From contig NZ_AZAJ01000001.1 in the NCBI RefSeq assembly GCF_000504205.1, positions 2,950,879 through 3,014,878 on the forward strand: a DNA stretch of 64,000 bases. Reading direction: 5' to 3'. Positions 8,403-16,694 of this stretch are shown in pieces. The notes beneath the pieces were generated by a model. The model saw only the letters and a list, made by a program, of their open reading frames with translations. It was not told where the DNA came from and did no database searches. The position numbers and the translations under genes are program-made. Origin of the DNA: Methanolobus tindarius DSM 2278. Lineage in GTDB: Archaea > Halobacteriota > Methanosarcinia > Methanosarcinales > Methanosarcinaceae. The number at the start of each line of letters is the position of its first letter. Within the stretch, counting starts at the first letter, position 1.

Positions 8403-10510
8403 TTGATTTCCCCAAGCATCACAAGTGTCTTCTTTCTCCAGTCATGTATCCTGGTTTCTGAAATACCCAGTGTCTCTGAGAGTTCTGCAATCTTCTTTGA
8501 GTTCTCTGTTGCTTTCAGGAAGTCTCCCAGTGTTGAAATCGAACTTCCCTTAAACAGGGTTGCAGTTTCACGTCCGATACCTACAATCTCAATAATGTCA
8601 GTTTTCAATGTAATTACTGGATTCTTGACACGGATGTATGGATCATATGGTAATGGGTCCGGTCCTGGCAGACATGAAAGGCCTGGAGATGGCGGACAGG
8701 CTATGTATGGCGACGGTGGACAAACTATCATTGGAGATGGCGGGCATACAAAGTCCGGTGCTGGTGGGCAGATGTAAGGTGCCGGTGGGCATACAAATCC
8801 TGGTGCAGGCGGACATAGTACGTGCGGAGATGGTGGACAGATCATCGGTGCTATCCAGCATGTGAACGGGCATGTTACGGCTGTACCTATTCCCACAGCA
8901 GCAAAAGCATTGATTATGCTTGCTCTCCAGCGTGAATAATGTGGATTGCTTGAATAGAGATCATCAAGTGAATCCAGTACTGCATCTCTCATGTCGCTGA
9001 AATCCGAACTTGATACAAGATGTGTTGTGAGGGCCTGATAATAAATAAGTCCAAGTACATCACGACCAAGTCCCTCGCAGATCCTTATTCCCCTGTGTGT
9101 CCCTCCGGTGGCTATCAGGTAAGCAGCTTTGTTCATGATTCCACTGTTGATGTGGACTCCACCGTTATCTGAGTATCCTGTGTATTGGTCCCCTGTGTGA
9201 TCTGGCTGGTGGCCTGCTCTGGAACTATCGATTGGGTTTGCAGGGTCATATTGTCCACCATTGGTCGGATCTTCCATATTACGCAGGGCTGGTGCCGTTG
9301 TCGGCAGCCAGGGCTCTTCGCCTATGAGCCAGTTTCCGGATATCAGTGCACCGAAAACATCTGACATGGATTCGTTAAGTGCACCTGATTCGTTGCTGTA
9401 GACCAGTCCGGCTGTATGTTCTGTGACTGCATGTGTCCACTCGTGGGCTATAATATCCAGTGCGCAAAGTGAGTTATATCTTGAACCGTCACCGTTTCCT
9501 ATTTTGACATAACTGCCATTCCATGTAGCATTGTTCCAGCCGCTTCCGCAGTTTGCATAAATATGCATGTCAGCTCCTGCATCATCATAGCTGTCACGTC
9601 CATGTACGGTAAAGTAGTAGTCGTAAACCATTCTGGTATAAAGGTGGCAATCAACGTCAGGCCCCTGTCCGGAAGCAGACCAATTATTATTATTGTCTTC
9701 CGAAACAGGAGCAGGAGGATAGCCGCCATTGGCATCATGGGTAATAACTCTTGCAGAACTTGGTACCCATTGATCCTCAAGCAGGTATTTGGCTGTGCCG
9801 TGATCGTGTAGTGTGTTGATGGTGACAGAACCGGCATAGGTTCCGATTCCTGAACCTGTGGTTCTTGTGTGTCCCTGTTCGTTGTTGTATTTCCAGACCA
9901 CTTTTCCGTTAAGTGCATCAACAAAATATTCCCATTTAGCAGGTGTTTCATCCCCGCCAAGATCCTTGTCAATTCCGTCAACTGTAACATGCCATACCAG
10001 ATGTGGTTCTTTCACAAATTGTGACAGAACCATCAGTGTAGGTTCAGCATGCAGTTTTCCTCTGGAATTATTTTTGTCATCTTCAAGAACAGTCTTCAGT
10101 GCTTCTTCTCCTGTGACCTTTGCTTTGTCCGGCAGGTCAATTTCAGGAGTTAGCTTTCCGGTTGTTCCTTTTATATTATCGTCAGCATCAATATGTACAA
10201 TAATTTCACTGCCAAAAACAGGCAGTTCCTTGTATACCTGTTGCATGCGCACATGTCTGGCACCGATACGGTCGGTGTCAATCCTTTTCACAAGCATTTC
10301 CTTGTTAACAGAATTTAGCAGATAAAGGTCTTTATTAACTTCCATAAATTCTATGGCAGCCATTCCGGGATCCTTTTTTTCTGCTTTTGCAAGCAAGCCT
10401 TTAACCCTTAATGGGATACCCGTATGTTCATCCCATTTGATATCTACGTTTACATCGACATTTTTCAACTTGTCGAGTATATCCTTTTGTTTCCTGACAG
10501 GTTCGTACAT
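8399..10510 (-). CDS. M4 (thermolysin-like) metalloprotease with Cys-Pro repeat and helix-hairpin-helix tail, no signal peptide
   Basis: 703 residues from an ATG preceded by GGGGGAATAGGTA. An FTP/PepSY-type propeptide fills about 1-200. The catalytic domain has HEWTH (zinc ligands and general base) with the third ligand in NESMSD and GGVHINSGIMNKAA further on. Residues 547-617 hold ten cysteines, most in CPPxP units eight residues apart. The last ~75 residues (IVGIGRETATLFKG onwards) resemble a DUF4332-like helix-hairpin-helix domain. Unlike normal M4 enzymes it starts MYEPVRKQKDILDK with no export signal, so it may act in the cytoplasm or leave by another route. It could process the neighbouring small peptide or itself be modified by the radical SAM enzyme; both are inference. 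Confidence 0.92.
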   Translation of the reverse strand: MYEPVRKQKDILDKLKNVDVNVDIKWDEHTGIPLRVKGLLAKAEKKDPGMAAIEFMEVNKDLYLLNSVNKEMLVKRIDTDRIGARHVRMQQVYKELPVFGSEIIVHIDADDNIKGTTGKLTPEIDLPDKAKVTGEEALKTVLEDDKNNSRGKLHAEPTLMVLSQFVKEPHLVWHVTVDGIDKDLGGDETPAKWEYFVDALNGKVVWKYNNEQGHTRTTGSGIGTYAGSVTINTLHDHGTAKYLLEDQWVPSSARVITHDANGGYPPAPVSEDNNNNWSASGQGPDVDCHLYTRMVYDYYFTVHGRDSYDDAGADMHIYANCGSGWNNATWNGSYVKIGNGDGSRYNSLCALDIIAHEWTHAVTEHTAGLVYSNESGALNESMSDVFGALISGNWLIGEEPWLPTTAPALRNMEDPTNGGQYDPANPIDSSRAGHQPDHTGDQYTGYSDNGGVHINSGIMNKAAYLIATGGTHRGIRICEGLGRDVLGLIYYQALTTHLVSSSDFSDMRDAVLDSLDDLYSSNPHYSRWRASIINAFAAVGIGTAVTCPFTCWIAPMICPPSPHVLCPPAPGFVCPPAPYICPPAPDFVCPPSPMIVCPPSPYIACPPSPGLSCLPGPDPLPYDPYIRVKNPVITLKTDIIEIVGIGRETATLFKGSSISTLGDFLKATENSKKIAELSETLGISETRIHDWRKKTLVMLGEIK
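8660..8872 (-). repeat. ~24-bp tandem repeat encoding CPP(S/A)P units
   Basis: Inside the M4 protease gene seven CPP(S/A)P units plus a CLPGP variant follow each other with an eight-residue period (one unit is seven). Units differ in the three residues after CPPxP (HVL, GFV, YI, DFV, MIV, YIA, GLS). Ten cysteines fall at residues 547, 551, 558, 566, 574, 581, 589, 597, 605 and 613. The array links the protease domain to the C-terminal helix-hairpin-helix domain. Confidence 0.9.
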
Positions 10511-10524
10511 TACCTATTCCCCCT

Positions 10525-10605
10525 GGATAGCTCACACTATCCTGATTGTACGTTATTCAGGGCAATTGAAAAAGATTGTAGTTCCTCCCTTGGGCACCCC
10601 TGCCC
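10525..10605 (-). promoter_or_regulatory. Two hairpins in the leader between the WC peptide and the M4 protease
   Basis: On the minus strand a 5-bp GC-rich hairpin (GGGCA-GGGG-TGCCC, 10592-10605) comes first, then a 6-bp hairpin (GGATAG-TGTGAG-CTATCC, 10525-10542) ends just before the GGGGG ribosome binding site of the protease. They could attenuate or tune translation of the protease relative to the small peptide if both are co-transcribed. Confidence 0.4.
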
Positions 10606-10741
10606 GGCCAGATTTAAACCTTCCACTATTACTTAATACCCTACTTATAAATCCTCACTAATAATTTATAAAGTTTCCTCTGAAAATTCAATGTAATATA
10701 TTAAAATAAGTAAAGATAAACACTTAAAATAAGTAAAAAAA

Positions 10742-10939
10742 TTAATCGCTTTTCTCTGGTTTTTTCTTCTTTTCTTCTTCCACGGTTGTGTTATCACACC
10801 ATGCATCAACTTCAAAATCCGCTGCACTTTTGTTCTCGTCATTAGAGTCCGGTACTGTACACCATGTGTCAATCTGCTCATCAAGAGTTGGTATCTCTAT
10901 GTCTTCAATTTCTTCTTTTTTAGCATTTTTTTTGTCCAT
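10742..10939 (-). CDS. Small acidic peptide with two W-C motifs, candidate modified-peptide precursor
   Basis: 65 residues. I choose the ATG at 10939 because GGAG lies nine bases before it; an ATG at 10954 would add MEFCK without a clear site. The peptide has a charged N-terminal half (leader-like), then IDTWC (C27) and VDAWC (C48), the same five-residue motif 21 residues apart, each followed by a short polar stretch, and a Lys/Glu tail. These are the only cysteines. It lies upstream of, and in the same direction as, the M4 protease and the radical SAM maturase, 231 bp from the former. A precursor role is inference. It matches no family I recognise. Confidence 0.65.
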   Translation of the reverse strand: MDKKNAKKEEIEDIEIPTLDEQIDTWCTVPDSNDENKSAADFEVDAWCDNTTVEEEKKKKPEKSD

Positions 10940-11206
10940 TTTACAAAACTCCATTTTGATTTTATCATGCTCTCAATTTAGTAGAGCATATACTCCACTT
11001 TCCTGAAATTCTATCAGTTCTGAAGCTTAAAAAATGTTTTTACCGTAGAAGGAGCAGTGCCAAATTATATTAAGTTAAAAAAATAAACATTTCTGCAGGA
11101 AAATTATCATTTCCGGGAAAAAATGGGGTAGTTATATCTATGGGAATAGAGTCTGGCTGCTAAAGTTGAATATCAGGTTGGTATAAATCATTTAATGGAG
11201 ATTGTT

Positions 11207-12445
11207 ATGAAGCGGATTGTTTTAGGATTCCAGCACGTGCTGGCTATGTTTGGTGCTACAGTGACAGTCCCTCTGGTTGTTGGTTCTGCCATTGGGCTTT
11301 CACTTTCGGAAATTGCAGTGATGATGCAGGCTGTTCTTTTTGCAATGGGAATTGCAACCCTGCTGCAGACTTTTATAGGTTCTAAATTCCCAATTGTCCA
11401 GGGTTCAAGTTTTGCTTTTATTCCGGGTCTTATTGCCATTGGTTCCGGCATTGGCCTGGCGGCTGCAGAAGGCGCTCTTATTGTTGGCGGTATCATTGAA
11501 GGACTAACCGGTGCCTTAGGTCTTATCGGTAAACTGAAAAAACTGTTCTCCCCACTGGTTACGGGAATCACTATTATGCTTGTGGGTTTCTCACTTGCCA
11601 ATGTGGCTGTTATGTACACATTCAACTATTATGCTGATGCAGCAGGCACAAGTATCCTGCCCTCTTCTATAATTGCTATAGTGACATTCATTACAACTAT
11701 TCTTGTTGCTCTCAAGGCAAAAGGGACCTACAAGACAATGCCGGTCATTGCAGGTGTAGTTGTAGGATACATTCTGAGTATGGCATTTGGTCTTGTTGAT
11801 TTCAGTCTTGTGAAGAGCATGCCTATTGTAAGTCTTCCAAAACTGCTTCCATGGGGAACTCCTGTTTTTGATGTCAGTGCTATCATAATCCTGCTCTTTG
11901 CTTTCATGGTAAGCATTATCGAGAGTGTGGGTGACTATCATGCAATCTCAACAATTGCTGATCTGCCTATTGACAATAAGAAAATAAACAATGGTATAGC
12001 TTCAGAAGGTCTGTCCTGTTCCATTGCAGGTGTTTTCGGTGCATGCGGTACAACCAGTTATTCCGAAAACATTGGTCTGGTTGCCCTGACAAGGGTTTCA
12101 AGTGTTCAGGTCGTTCAGATTGGTGCCGGAATTCTCATCCTGTTTTCACTGATTCCTAAATTCTCCGGTCTGCTGGCATCAATTCCTGCACCGGTTCTCG
12201 GAGGACTTACAACAGCATTGTATGGAATGATCGGTGTTACAGGCCTGAAACTTATCAAGGACAGGGTAGAGCTTAATGACAGGAACACGCTTATTCTTGC
12301 CAGTTCTCTGGTTCTGGGACTTGGAGCTCCTCAGCTTCCTGCAGAATTCCTTGCGAATTTCCCACAGATTATTGCAAGCATACTAGAATCCGGAATGGCA
12401 GTAGGTGCTATTTCAGCAATAATAATGGATCAGTTGCTCAAATAG
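11207..12445 (+). CDS. uraA: Uracil/xanthine permease (NCS2 family)
   Basis: About 412 residues from the ATG at 11207, which has GGAG six bases upstream; an ATG at 11195 overlaps that site. The protein is strongly hydrophobic with about 12-14 membrane segments. It has the NCS2 features VQGSSFAFIPG, the conserved acidic segment SIIESVGDYHAIS and the C-terminal LIKDRVELNDRN. It imports uracil or a related nucleobase by proton symport. The next gene, upp, converts uracil to UMP, so the two form a uracil salvage unit, 83 bp apart. Confidence 0.92.
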   Translation: MKRIVLGFQHVLAMFGATVTVPLVVGSAIGLSLSEIAVMMQAVLFAMGIATLLQTFIGSKFPIVQGSSFAFIPGLIAIGSGIGLAAAEGALIVGGIIEGLTGALGLIGKLKKLFSPLVTGITIMLVGFSLANVAVMYTFNYYADAAGTSILPSSIIAIVTFITTILVALKAKGTYKTMPVIAGVVVGYILSMAFGLVDFSLVKSMPIVSLPKLLPWGTPVFDVSAIIILLFAFMVSIIESVGDYHAISTIADLPIDNKKINNGIASEGLSCSIAGVFGACGTTSYSENIGLVALTRVSSVQVVQIGAGILILFSLIPKFSGLLASIPAPVLGGLTTALYGMIGVTGLKLIKDRVELNDRNTLILASSLVLGLGAPQLPAEFLANFPQIIASILESGMAVGAISAIIMDQLLK

Positions 12446-12528
12446 GAGCATACTAAATTGATGGATACTACTAATACTACGATAATGAAAATAAATTGAT
12501 ACTAATCGATACTAATCAGGGTGTTAAC

Positions 12529-13227
12529 ATGATAGAAGACAAAAGATGGGAAGGTGTGTATTCCTTTGAAGATTCTCCTTATCTAATGGAAATACTAACA
12601 GAGCTTCGTTCTAAAGAAACAGAAAATGTCCGATTCAGAAAAGATCTTGTGAAACTTGGCAGATACATGGGTTATGAGTTCACAAAGACAATGGATTTTA
12701 AAAAAGTGAAAATAGAGACTCCCCTTGAGAGTACAGAAGGTATCGCTTCCGGTGACAGGGATCATGTGTATATTATCACTGTGCTCAGGGTGGCTATTCC
12801 ACTCATGGAAGGTCTCATCAAGACACTGGAACATTCAAGGGTAGGCATTGTTTCCGCTTCAAGGGGCAAGGCCCCGGATTTTGACATTGAGATGAGCTAT
12901 ATCAAAGTCCCTCATATGAGGGAAGAAGATACTGTGATTGTCTGCGACCCGATGATAGCCACAGGTTCCACTCTTCTGAAAACGGTTTCAGAGATTAAGA
13001 AATGCGGAAACCCAAAAAGAGTTGTAATCATAGGCATTCTTGCAGCTCCGGAAGGTATAAGTGCTCTTAAAGAGGCTCTTCCGGATGTTGAAATCTACGT
13101 TACAAAAATCGACAGGGAGCTTAATGACAAAGGTTACATCCTTCCGGGCCTTGGAGATGCGGGCGACAGAGCCTTCGGAGAGCCGCTTAATATCTCAATG
13201 CTTCCTCTGATGCACAATCTGGAATAA
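12529..13227 (+). CDS. upp: Uracil phosphoribosyltransferase
   Basis: 232 residues from the ATG at 12529 (MIEDKRWEG), which follows AGGGTG at the right distance; an upstream in-frame start at 12496 lacks a site. The PRPP-binding loop is [14 protein letters not shown], and the uracil-binding C-terminal region ends with [18 protein letters not shown]. It makes UMP from uracil and PRPP in the cytoplasm. It follows the uracil permease in the same direction, consistent with a salvage operon. Confidence 0.95.
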   Translation: MIEDKRWEGVYSFEDSPYLMEILTELRSKETENVRFRKDLVKLGRYMGYEFTKTMDFKKVKIETPLESTEGIASGDRDHVYIITVLRVAIPLMEGLIKTLEHSRVGIVSASRGKAPDFDIEMSYIKVPHMREEDTVIVCDPMIATGSTLLKTVSEIKKCGNPKRVVIIGILAAPEGISALKEALPDVEIYVTKIDRELNDKGYILPGLGDAGDRAFGEPLNISMLPLMHNLE

Positions 13228-13279
13228 ACTGAAATATTAATACTTAAAAAAGTGAAAAAGGAAAAAAAGTCAGGCAGGT

Positions 13280-13295
13280 CTGTTAAATATAACAG
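13280..13295. terminator. Hairpin between convergent genes
   Basis: CTGTTA-AATA-TAACAG lies between the convergent upp and inhibitor genes. It may help termination on either strand. There is no long T-run directly after it. Confidence 0.35.
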
Positions 13296-13324
13296 TTCCT
13301 CCCTTTCTTTAGTTAAGTTCAGGT

Positions 13325-14074
13325 TTAGAGAATAGGACTTATGGTCCGTAGTTCTATTATCTGTCCCCACATGTGGAAGCTCATCATATCGTCACGTTGA
13401 TAGGCGGTGAATCTGATTTCTGTTCCATCAGTTTTGAAGTCATCTGGCAGGTTAATCGGGTCATAATTTGTATCGTCAGCGCCTATGATTCCATAAAATC
13501 CGCCTTCAAGATTATTGTATGTCACAATTCCTGTGTCAGTTATGAGTTCACTTTCCGGAATGACATCGATGGTCAATTCATAACTGTCTTCGGTTCCTGT
13601 AGGTTCTTCCCATGGCCGTATGTAAATTGCGGATATGTTCTGCTCATCCATGTCGGTTACTTCAAAAATCCATGTGTGGTAACCTGGTGCACCTACCATT
13701 TCTGCTCTAATACTTGCTTCAGCGTATACATCCTCTTTAAGTTTAAGTCCTTCACTGTATGTCATATTCCATGAATATCCGGTTGTTGGATTTTCTTGGA
13801 GAGTAACGATTATTGTATCGCCAATAATAGCATAGGCTGTGCTTTGGCTCTCATTCTCTGAAAAGTGTTGAGTAACATTTGACATTGTACCTATGGAAAC
13901 ACCAGAATTGTCTGTGATTCCCGGTTGTTCTTCTACGTCTGGTGTTGTAGTGTTGATGTCATCAATACTTGCGTTGGATTCGTACTCACCTGTATCGTCG
14001 CTTTCTGATACACAGCCGCAAGTCATGCATACAAGCAAAACAACTGCTGCAACCGTAAATAATCTGATATTCAT
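13325..14074 (-). CDS. Chagasin-like (I42) protease inhibitor lipoprotein with second inhibitor-like domain
   Basis: 249 residues. The N-terminus is a lipoprotein signal (VVLLVCMTCGC), then a low-complexity acidic linker. Residues about 75-175 have the three I42 loop signatures: NPTTGYSW, a Gly-containing loop before YHTWIF, and RPWE. Chagasins block papain-type cysteine proteases by inserting these loops in the active-site cleft. The C-terminal ~60 residues (DPINLPDDFKTDGTEIRFTA) resemble a small domain often found in lipoproteins beside or fused to such inhibitors. It should sit outside the membrane. A purine-rich GGGAGATGA precedes the ATG. Confidence 0.85.
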   Translation of the reverse strand: MNIRLFTVAAVVLLVCMTCGCVSESDDTGEYESNASIDDINTTTPDVEEQPGITDNSGVSIGTMSNVTQHFSENESQSTAYAIIGDTIIVTLQENPTTGYSWNMTYSEGLKLKEDVYAEASIRAEMVGAPGYHTWIFEVTDMDEQNISAIYIRPWEEPTGTEDSYELTIDVIPESELITDTGIVTYNNLEGGFYGIIGADDTNYDPINLPDDFKTDGTEIRFTAYQRDDMMSFHMWGQIIELRTISPIL

Positions 14075-14358
14075 TTTAAATTTTCATCTCCCTTTGTTAT
14101 TATTTACAGGATTGATTTCCAGATATATACAGCTTTATTTAACTGCGGATCTGCTTGTAGTTATGAGTTAGAACAGGACTTTTAGTTTTAATAACCGTAT
14201 GTGTTCAATGATTATAGTTTTTAATACTTATATTTAAATAATATAAGTTGAAAAACCGATATTATTAAATAATAAGCTTAAAATACTATATAAAGGGGAT
14301 ATAACTTTTGAAACTTGACATCTTTATTGTACTGGATTCCAAAAGGAAGTGATATACG

Positions 14359-15051
14359 TTGCAAGATAATAGAGAACTATATGCGGTAATTACAGGTGAT
14401 CTTATAAGTTCGTCTGATATGAATTACAGTGACAGAGAGGTACTTCTCTCTATAATGCATGATACATTCTCTTTTATAAATAACCAATTCCATCCTGCCG
14501 GGGAACTCTCATTCCCTTTTGAAATATCCCGGGGTGACAGTTTCCAGACATTATTAAGGACTCCTGAAGATGCTCTGCTGGCATCTGTGCTTCTTTTTCT
14601 GAAATTAGGGTTTTTCAGCAAAATAAATCAAAAAATTGCATCCAGAATATCAATCGGCATTGGAAGTGTGGAATACATTCCGGAATCCGGCAGTGTAGGT
14701 GAGGCTGACGGACAGGCGTTTAGACTTTCAGGCAAGACTTTGGATAGTATGAAAGAGCAGGAAAAACATCTTCTTATAAGCACGGCCAGTCCTGCATTGA
14801 ACCTGATGCTGGAATCTCAATGTGCTTTTTTTGATAATATGGCTGCCAGATGGACAGATATTCAGAAGGAGATACTTTTTGAGAAACTCGGCGGCCTGAC
14901 GCAGGATGAGATTGCATCAAAACTTGGAAAATCCCAGTCAACTGTTTCCCAGAGCCTGAAAGCCGCAGGTTTTGATGCCCTGAAGAAGTTCCTGGATAAC
15001 TATGCAAGCTTATTTGAATATCCGGATATATTCTCTATGGGGAATAAATGA
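14359..15051 (+). CDS. SatD family protein with C-terminal helix-turn-helix
   Basis: 230 residues from a TTG start after GGAAGTGAT. The N-terminal ~150 residues match SatD (VITGDLISSSD, then FEISRGDSFQ and RISIGIGSVEY), a fold related to nucleotide cyclase-like domains. The C-terminus is a sigma-70-region-4-like HTH (GGLTQDEIASKLGKSQSTVS). SatD was first noted in a Streptococcus locus; its activity is not established. Its stop overlaps the start of the DUF3307 gene by four bases, and this pair is a recurring one in bacteria and some archaea, so a joint function is likely. Confidence 0.85.
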   Translation: MQDNRELYAVITGDLISSSDMNYSDREVLLSIMHDTFSFINNQFHPAGELSFPFEISRGDSFQTLLRTPEDALLASVLLFLKLGFFSKINQKIASRISIGIGSVEYIPESGSVGEADGQAFRLSGKTLDSMKEQEKHLLISTASPALNLMLESQCAFFDNMAARWTDIQKEILFEKLGGLTQDEIASKLGKSQSTVSQSLKAAGFDALKKFLDNYASLFEYPDIFSMGNK

Positions 15052-15779
15052 TGGATGTTGCTGTATTAAATTTATCACTGCTTGCAAGACTTCTTCTATC
15101 GCATGTGCTTGCAGATTTTGTGTTCCAGAACCGGACAATGGTAAATGATCGTTTTGAGAATAAATGGCGTTCAAAATGGCTTTACATACACGGCTTCCTC
15201 GCAGGCCTGCTTGCATACCTTATTTCAGGAGCATATGGTTTTCTCTGGTTGTTTTTGTTTTATACGATTTCCCATCTTTTGATAGATGGTTTCAAATCCA
15301 CACGCAAGGACAATCTGAAATGGTTTATTATTGATCAGTTAGCTCATCTGATAACAATAATAGTCGTTTGGTCAGTGATAACCGGATTAGAAAACATAGT
15401 TACAGGTATTTCGTTCATTCAATTGAATAATACAAGAGCCTGGATTATGATACTTGCTTATATTGTTGTAATCTGGCCGAGTGGCATACTGATTGGTAAA
15501 TTTACAGAACCATGGCATCATGATAAGGACGGTGAAGAAGGCGAAGGCCTTTTTAATGCAGGTCTGTGGATAGGACGGCTTGAGAGATTCCTGCTCCTGA
15601 CATTCGTGCTGCTGGAACAATATCAGGCAATAGGTTTACTTGTAACTGCGAAATCCATTTTCAGATACACAAGTGATCGTAAGGTAAGTGAGTATATTCT
15701 CATAGGTACTCTATTGAGCTTTACCATAGCTGTTTTTGTGGGAATTATTGCAAAATGGATGCTTGATATAGGGGTTTAG
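15048..15779 (+). CDS. DUF3307 membrane protein
   Basis: 243 residues with about six to seven membrane helices. The DUF3307 signature is in LLLSHVLADFVFQNRTMV and the histidine-containing segment SHLLIDGFKS. The ATG overlaps the satD stop codon (ATGATG), so translation is coupled. The histidine and aspartate pairs in membrane segments suggest ligand or metal binding, but function is unknown. Confidence 0.85.
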   Translation: MMDVAVLNLSLLARLLLSHVLADFVFQNRTMVNDRFENKWRSKWLYIHGFLAGLLAYLISGAYGFLWLFLFYTISHLLIDGFKSTRKDNLKWFIIDQLAHLITIIVVWSVITGLENIVTGISFIQLNNTRAWIMILAYIVVIWPSGILIGKFTEPWHHDKDGEEGEGLFNAGLWIGRLERFLLLTFVLLEQYQAIGLLVTAKSIFRYTSDRKVSEYILIGTLLSFTIAVFVGIIAKWMLDIGV

Positions 15780-15887
15780 TTATTCCGTATATTCTGATTT
15801 TAGTTATTTCAGCCAAAATAGAAGATAGTTTTATATAATATAAAGTCAGATATGGACTGCCGACAAAGGCAACGAAAAGGTGAAAAC

Positions 15888-16052
15888 ATGGATATAGCAA
15901 CAACACTGAGGTACAGGCTAATTAACCTGAACCATTTCAGAAGATGTATGGTGAGCAGGATGACCTACCAGCTTTCATCATATGGGAAAAAAGGCGCCGA
16001 TATCCCTGCTTTCGATATGAAACCGGTGAGTTTATCGCCTTACACAGTATAA
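15888..16052 (+). CDS. Small basic protein, uncharacterised
   Basis: 54 residues from the ATG at 15888, with GGTG five bases upstream. The sequence (MDIATTLRYRLINLNHF...) is basic and has one cysteine, with no domain I recognise. The promoter, ribosome binding site and downstream hairpin favour a real transcript; whether it is translated is uncertain, because its 3' end overlaps a base-paired region. Confidence 0.4.
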   Translation: MDIATTLRYRLINLNHFRRCMVSRMTYQLSSYGKKGADIPAFDMKPVSLSPYTV

Positions 16053-16125
16053 GTTCAATCATCGCGAAAAACGACTTGCCATCTCTCCAATAGGACTGCC
16101 GGTTTCATAAGAATATGAAGTCTAC

Positions 16126-16146
16126 TTGGGTGCACAAAGCACCCAA
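16126..16146 (+). terminator. Perfect 8-bp hairpin
   Basis: TTGGGTGC-ACAAA-GCACCCAA. It ends the candidate transcript that starts near 15860. No strict T-run follows, but T-rich sequence begins within 20 bases. Confidence 0.45.
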
Positions 16147-16203
16147 CTCCTCCATATTTCCAATCATTATTTTTATTATCAATAACGATAACAAAAAATC
16201 CAT

Positions 16204-16524
16204 CTATTCCTCATCAAATTCTATACTGACTCTCTCTGATTGTTTTGCCAGAGTTTTTGAAAGCATACCCAGTTCCATTTTGCAAACATGCAGGACTCCT
16301 GCCGGAACTATGCAGGTTGTACAGCATACATTTTGTGCCTGGTCCATGACATAATTCTCTTTAATGTTTAGGGTCTGCTTTTTTGGAATTTCCATATGCG
16401 CTATCTTGGCAACCTTGGAACAATCAGTTTCAATATCTGTTATTACAGTTTTCCCTTCAAGCGCTCCATTGATCTTGTGTTTGAAACCACATATTGCGGA
16501 ATTGACAGTTACTTGTGATGGCAT
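16204..16524 (-). CDS. Small cysteine-containing protein of a methanogen family (possibly DUF6951)
   Basis: 106 residues from the ATG at 16524, which follows GAGAGTGATAAGA; a GTG nine bases upstream is an alternative. Notable are AICGFKHKINGALEGKTVITDIETDCSK in the first half (shown here only as family context by AICGFKHKI and ETDCSKV) and the cluster NVCCTTCIVPAG near residue 70, suggesting metal or cofactor binding. I recall similar short proteins in methanogens but no function. It is transcribed alone. Confidence 0.7.
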   Translation of the reverse strand: MPSQVTVNSAICGFKHKINGALEGKTVITDIETDCSKVAKIAHMEIPKKQTLNIKENYVMDQAQNVCCTTCIVPAGVLHVCKMELGMLSKTLAKQSERVSIEFDEE

Positions 16525-16694
16525 TCTTATCACTCTCTCGTAAAATCAATATAATAATAAAACCAAGGTGTTTTTAAAAGTTTGTGTCTAAATGAAAAAA
16601 TTGCACTTTTTCAGCAGTTCTGTTTTGTATTATCCAAAAAGTAGCAAAAAGAAAAACAGATAAAAAAGAAATAGGAAAAAGTATCATTAAAAAT

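Larger units (their letters stand above)
15829..16146 (+). ncRNA. Candidate structured transcript with own promoter and terminator-like hairpin
   Basis: A strong TATA box (TTTTATATAATA, from about 15829) predicts a start near 15860. A 10-bp inverted repeat (16017-16026 with 16099-16108) and a final perfect 8-bp hairpin at 16126-16146 bracket the 3' part. GGACTGCCG occurs near both ends (about 15854 and 16093). A 54-codon reading frame with a good ribosome binding site lies inside, so it may be a short mRNA, a regulatory RNA, or both. Confidence 0.4.

Noticed and set aside
8638-8873. Overlapping repeat-rich frames and a CRISPR-like periodicity
   Set aside because: The ~24-bp period encodes the CPPxP units of the M4 protease; units are contiguous without spacers.
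11195-11206. Upstream ATG as start of the uracil permease
   Set aside because: It overlaps the GGAG that properly serves the ATG at 11207.
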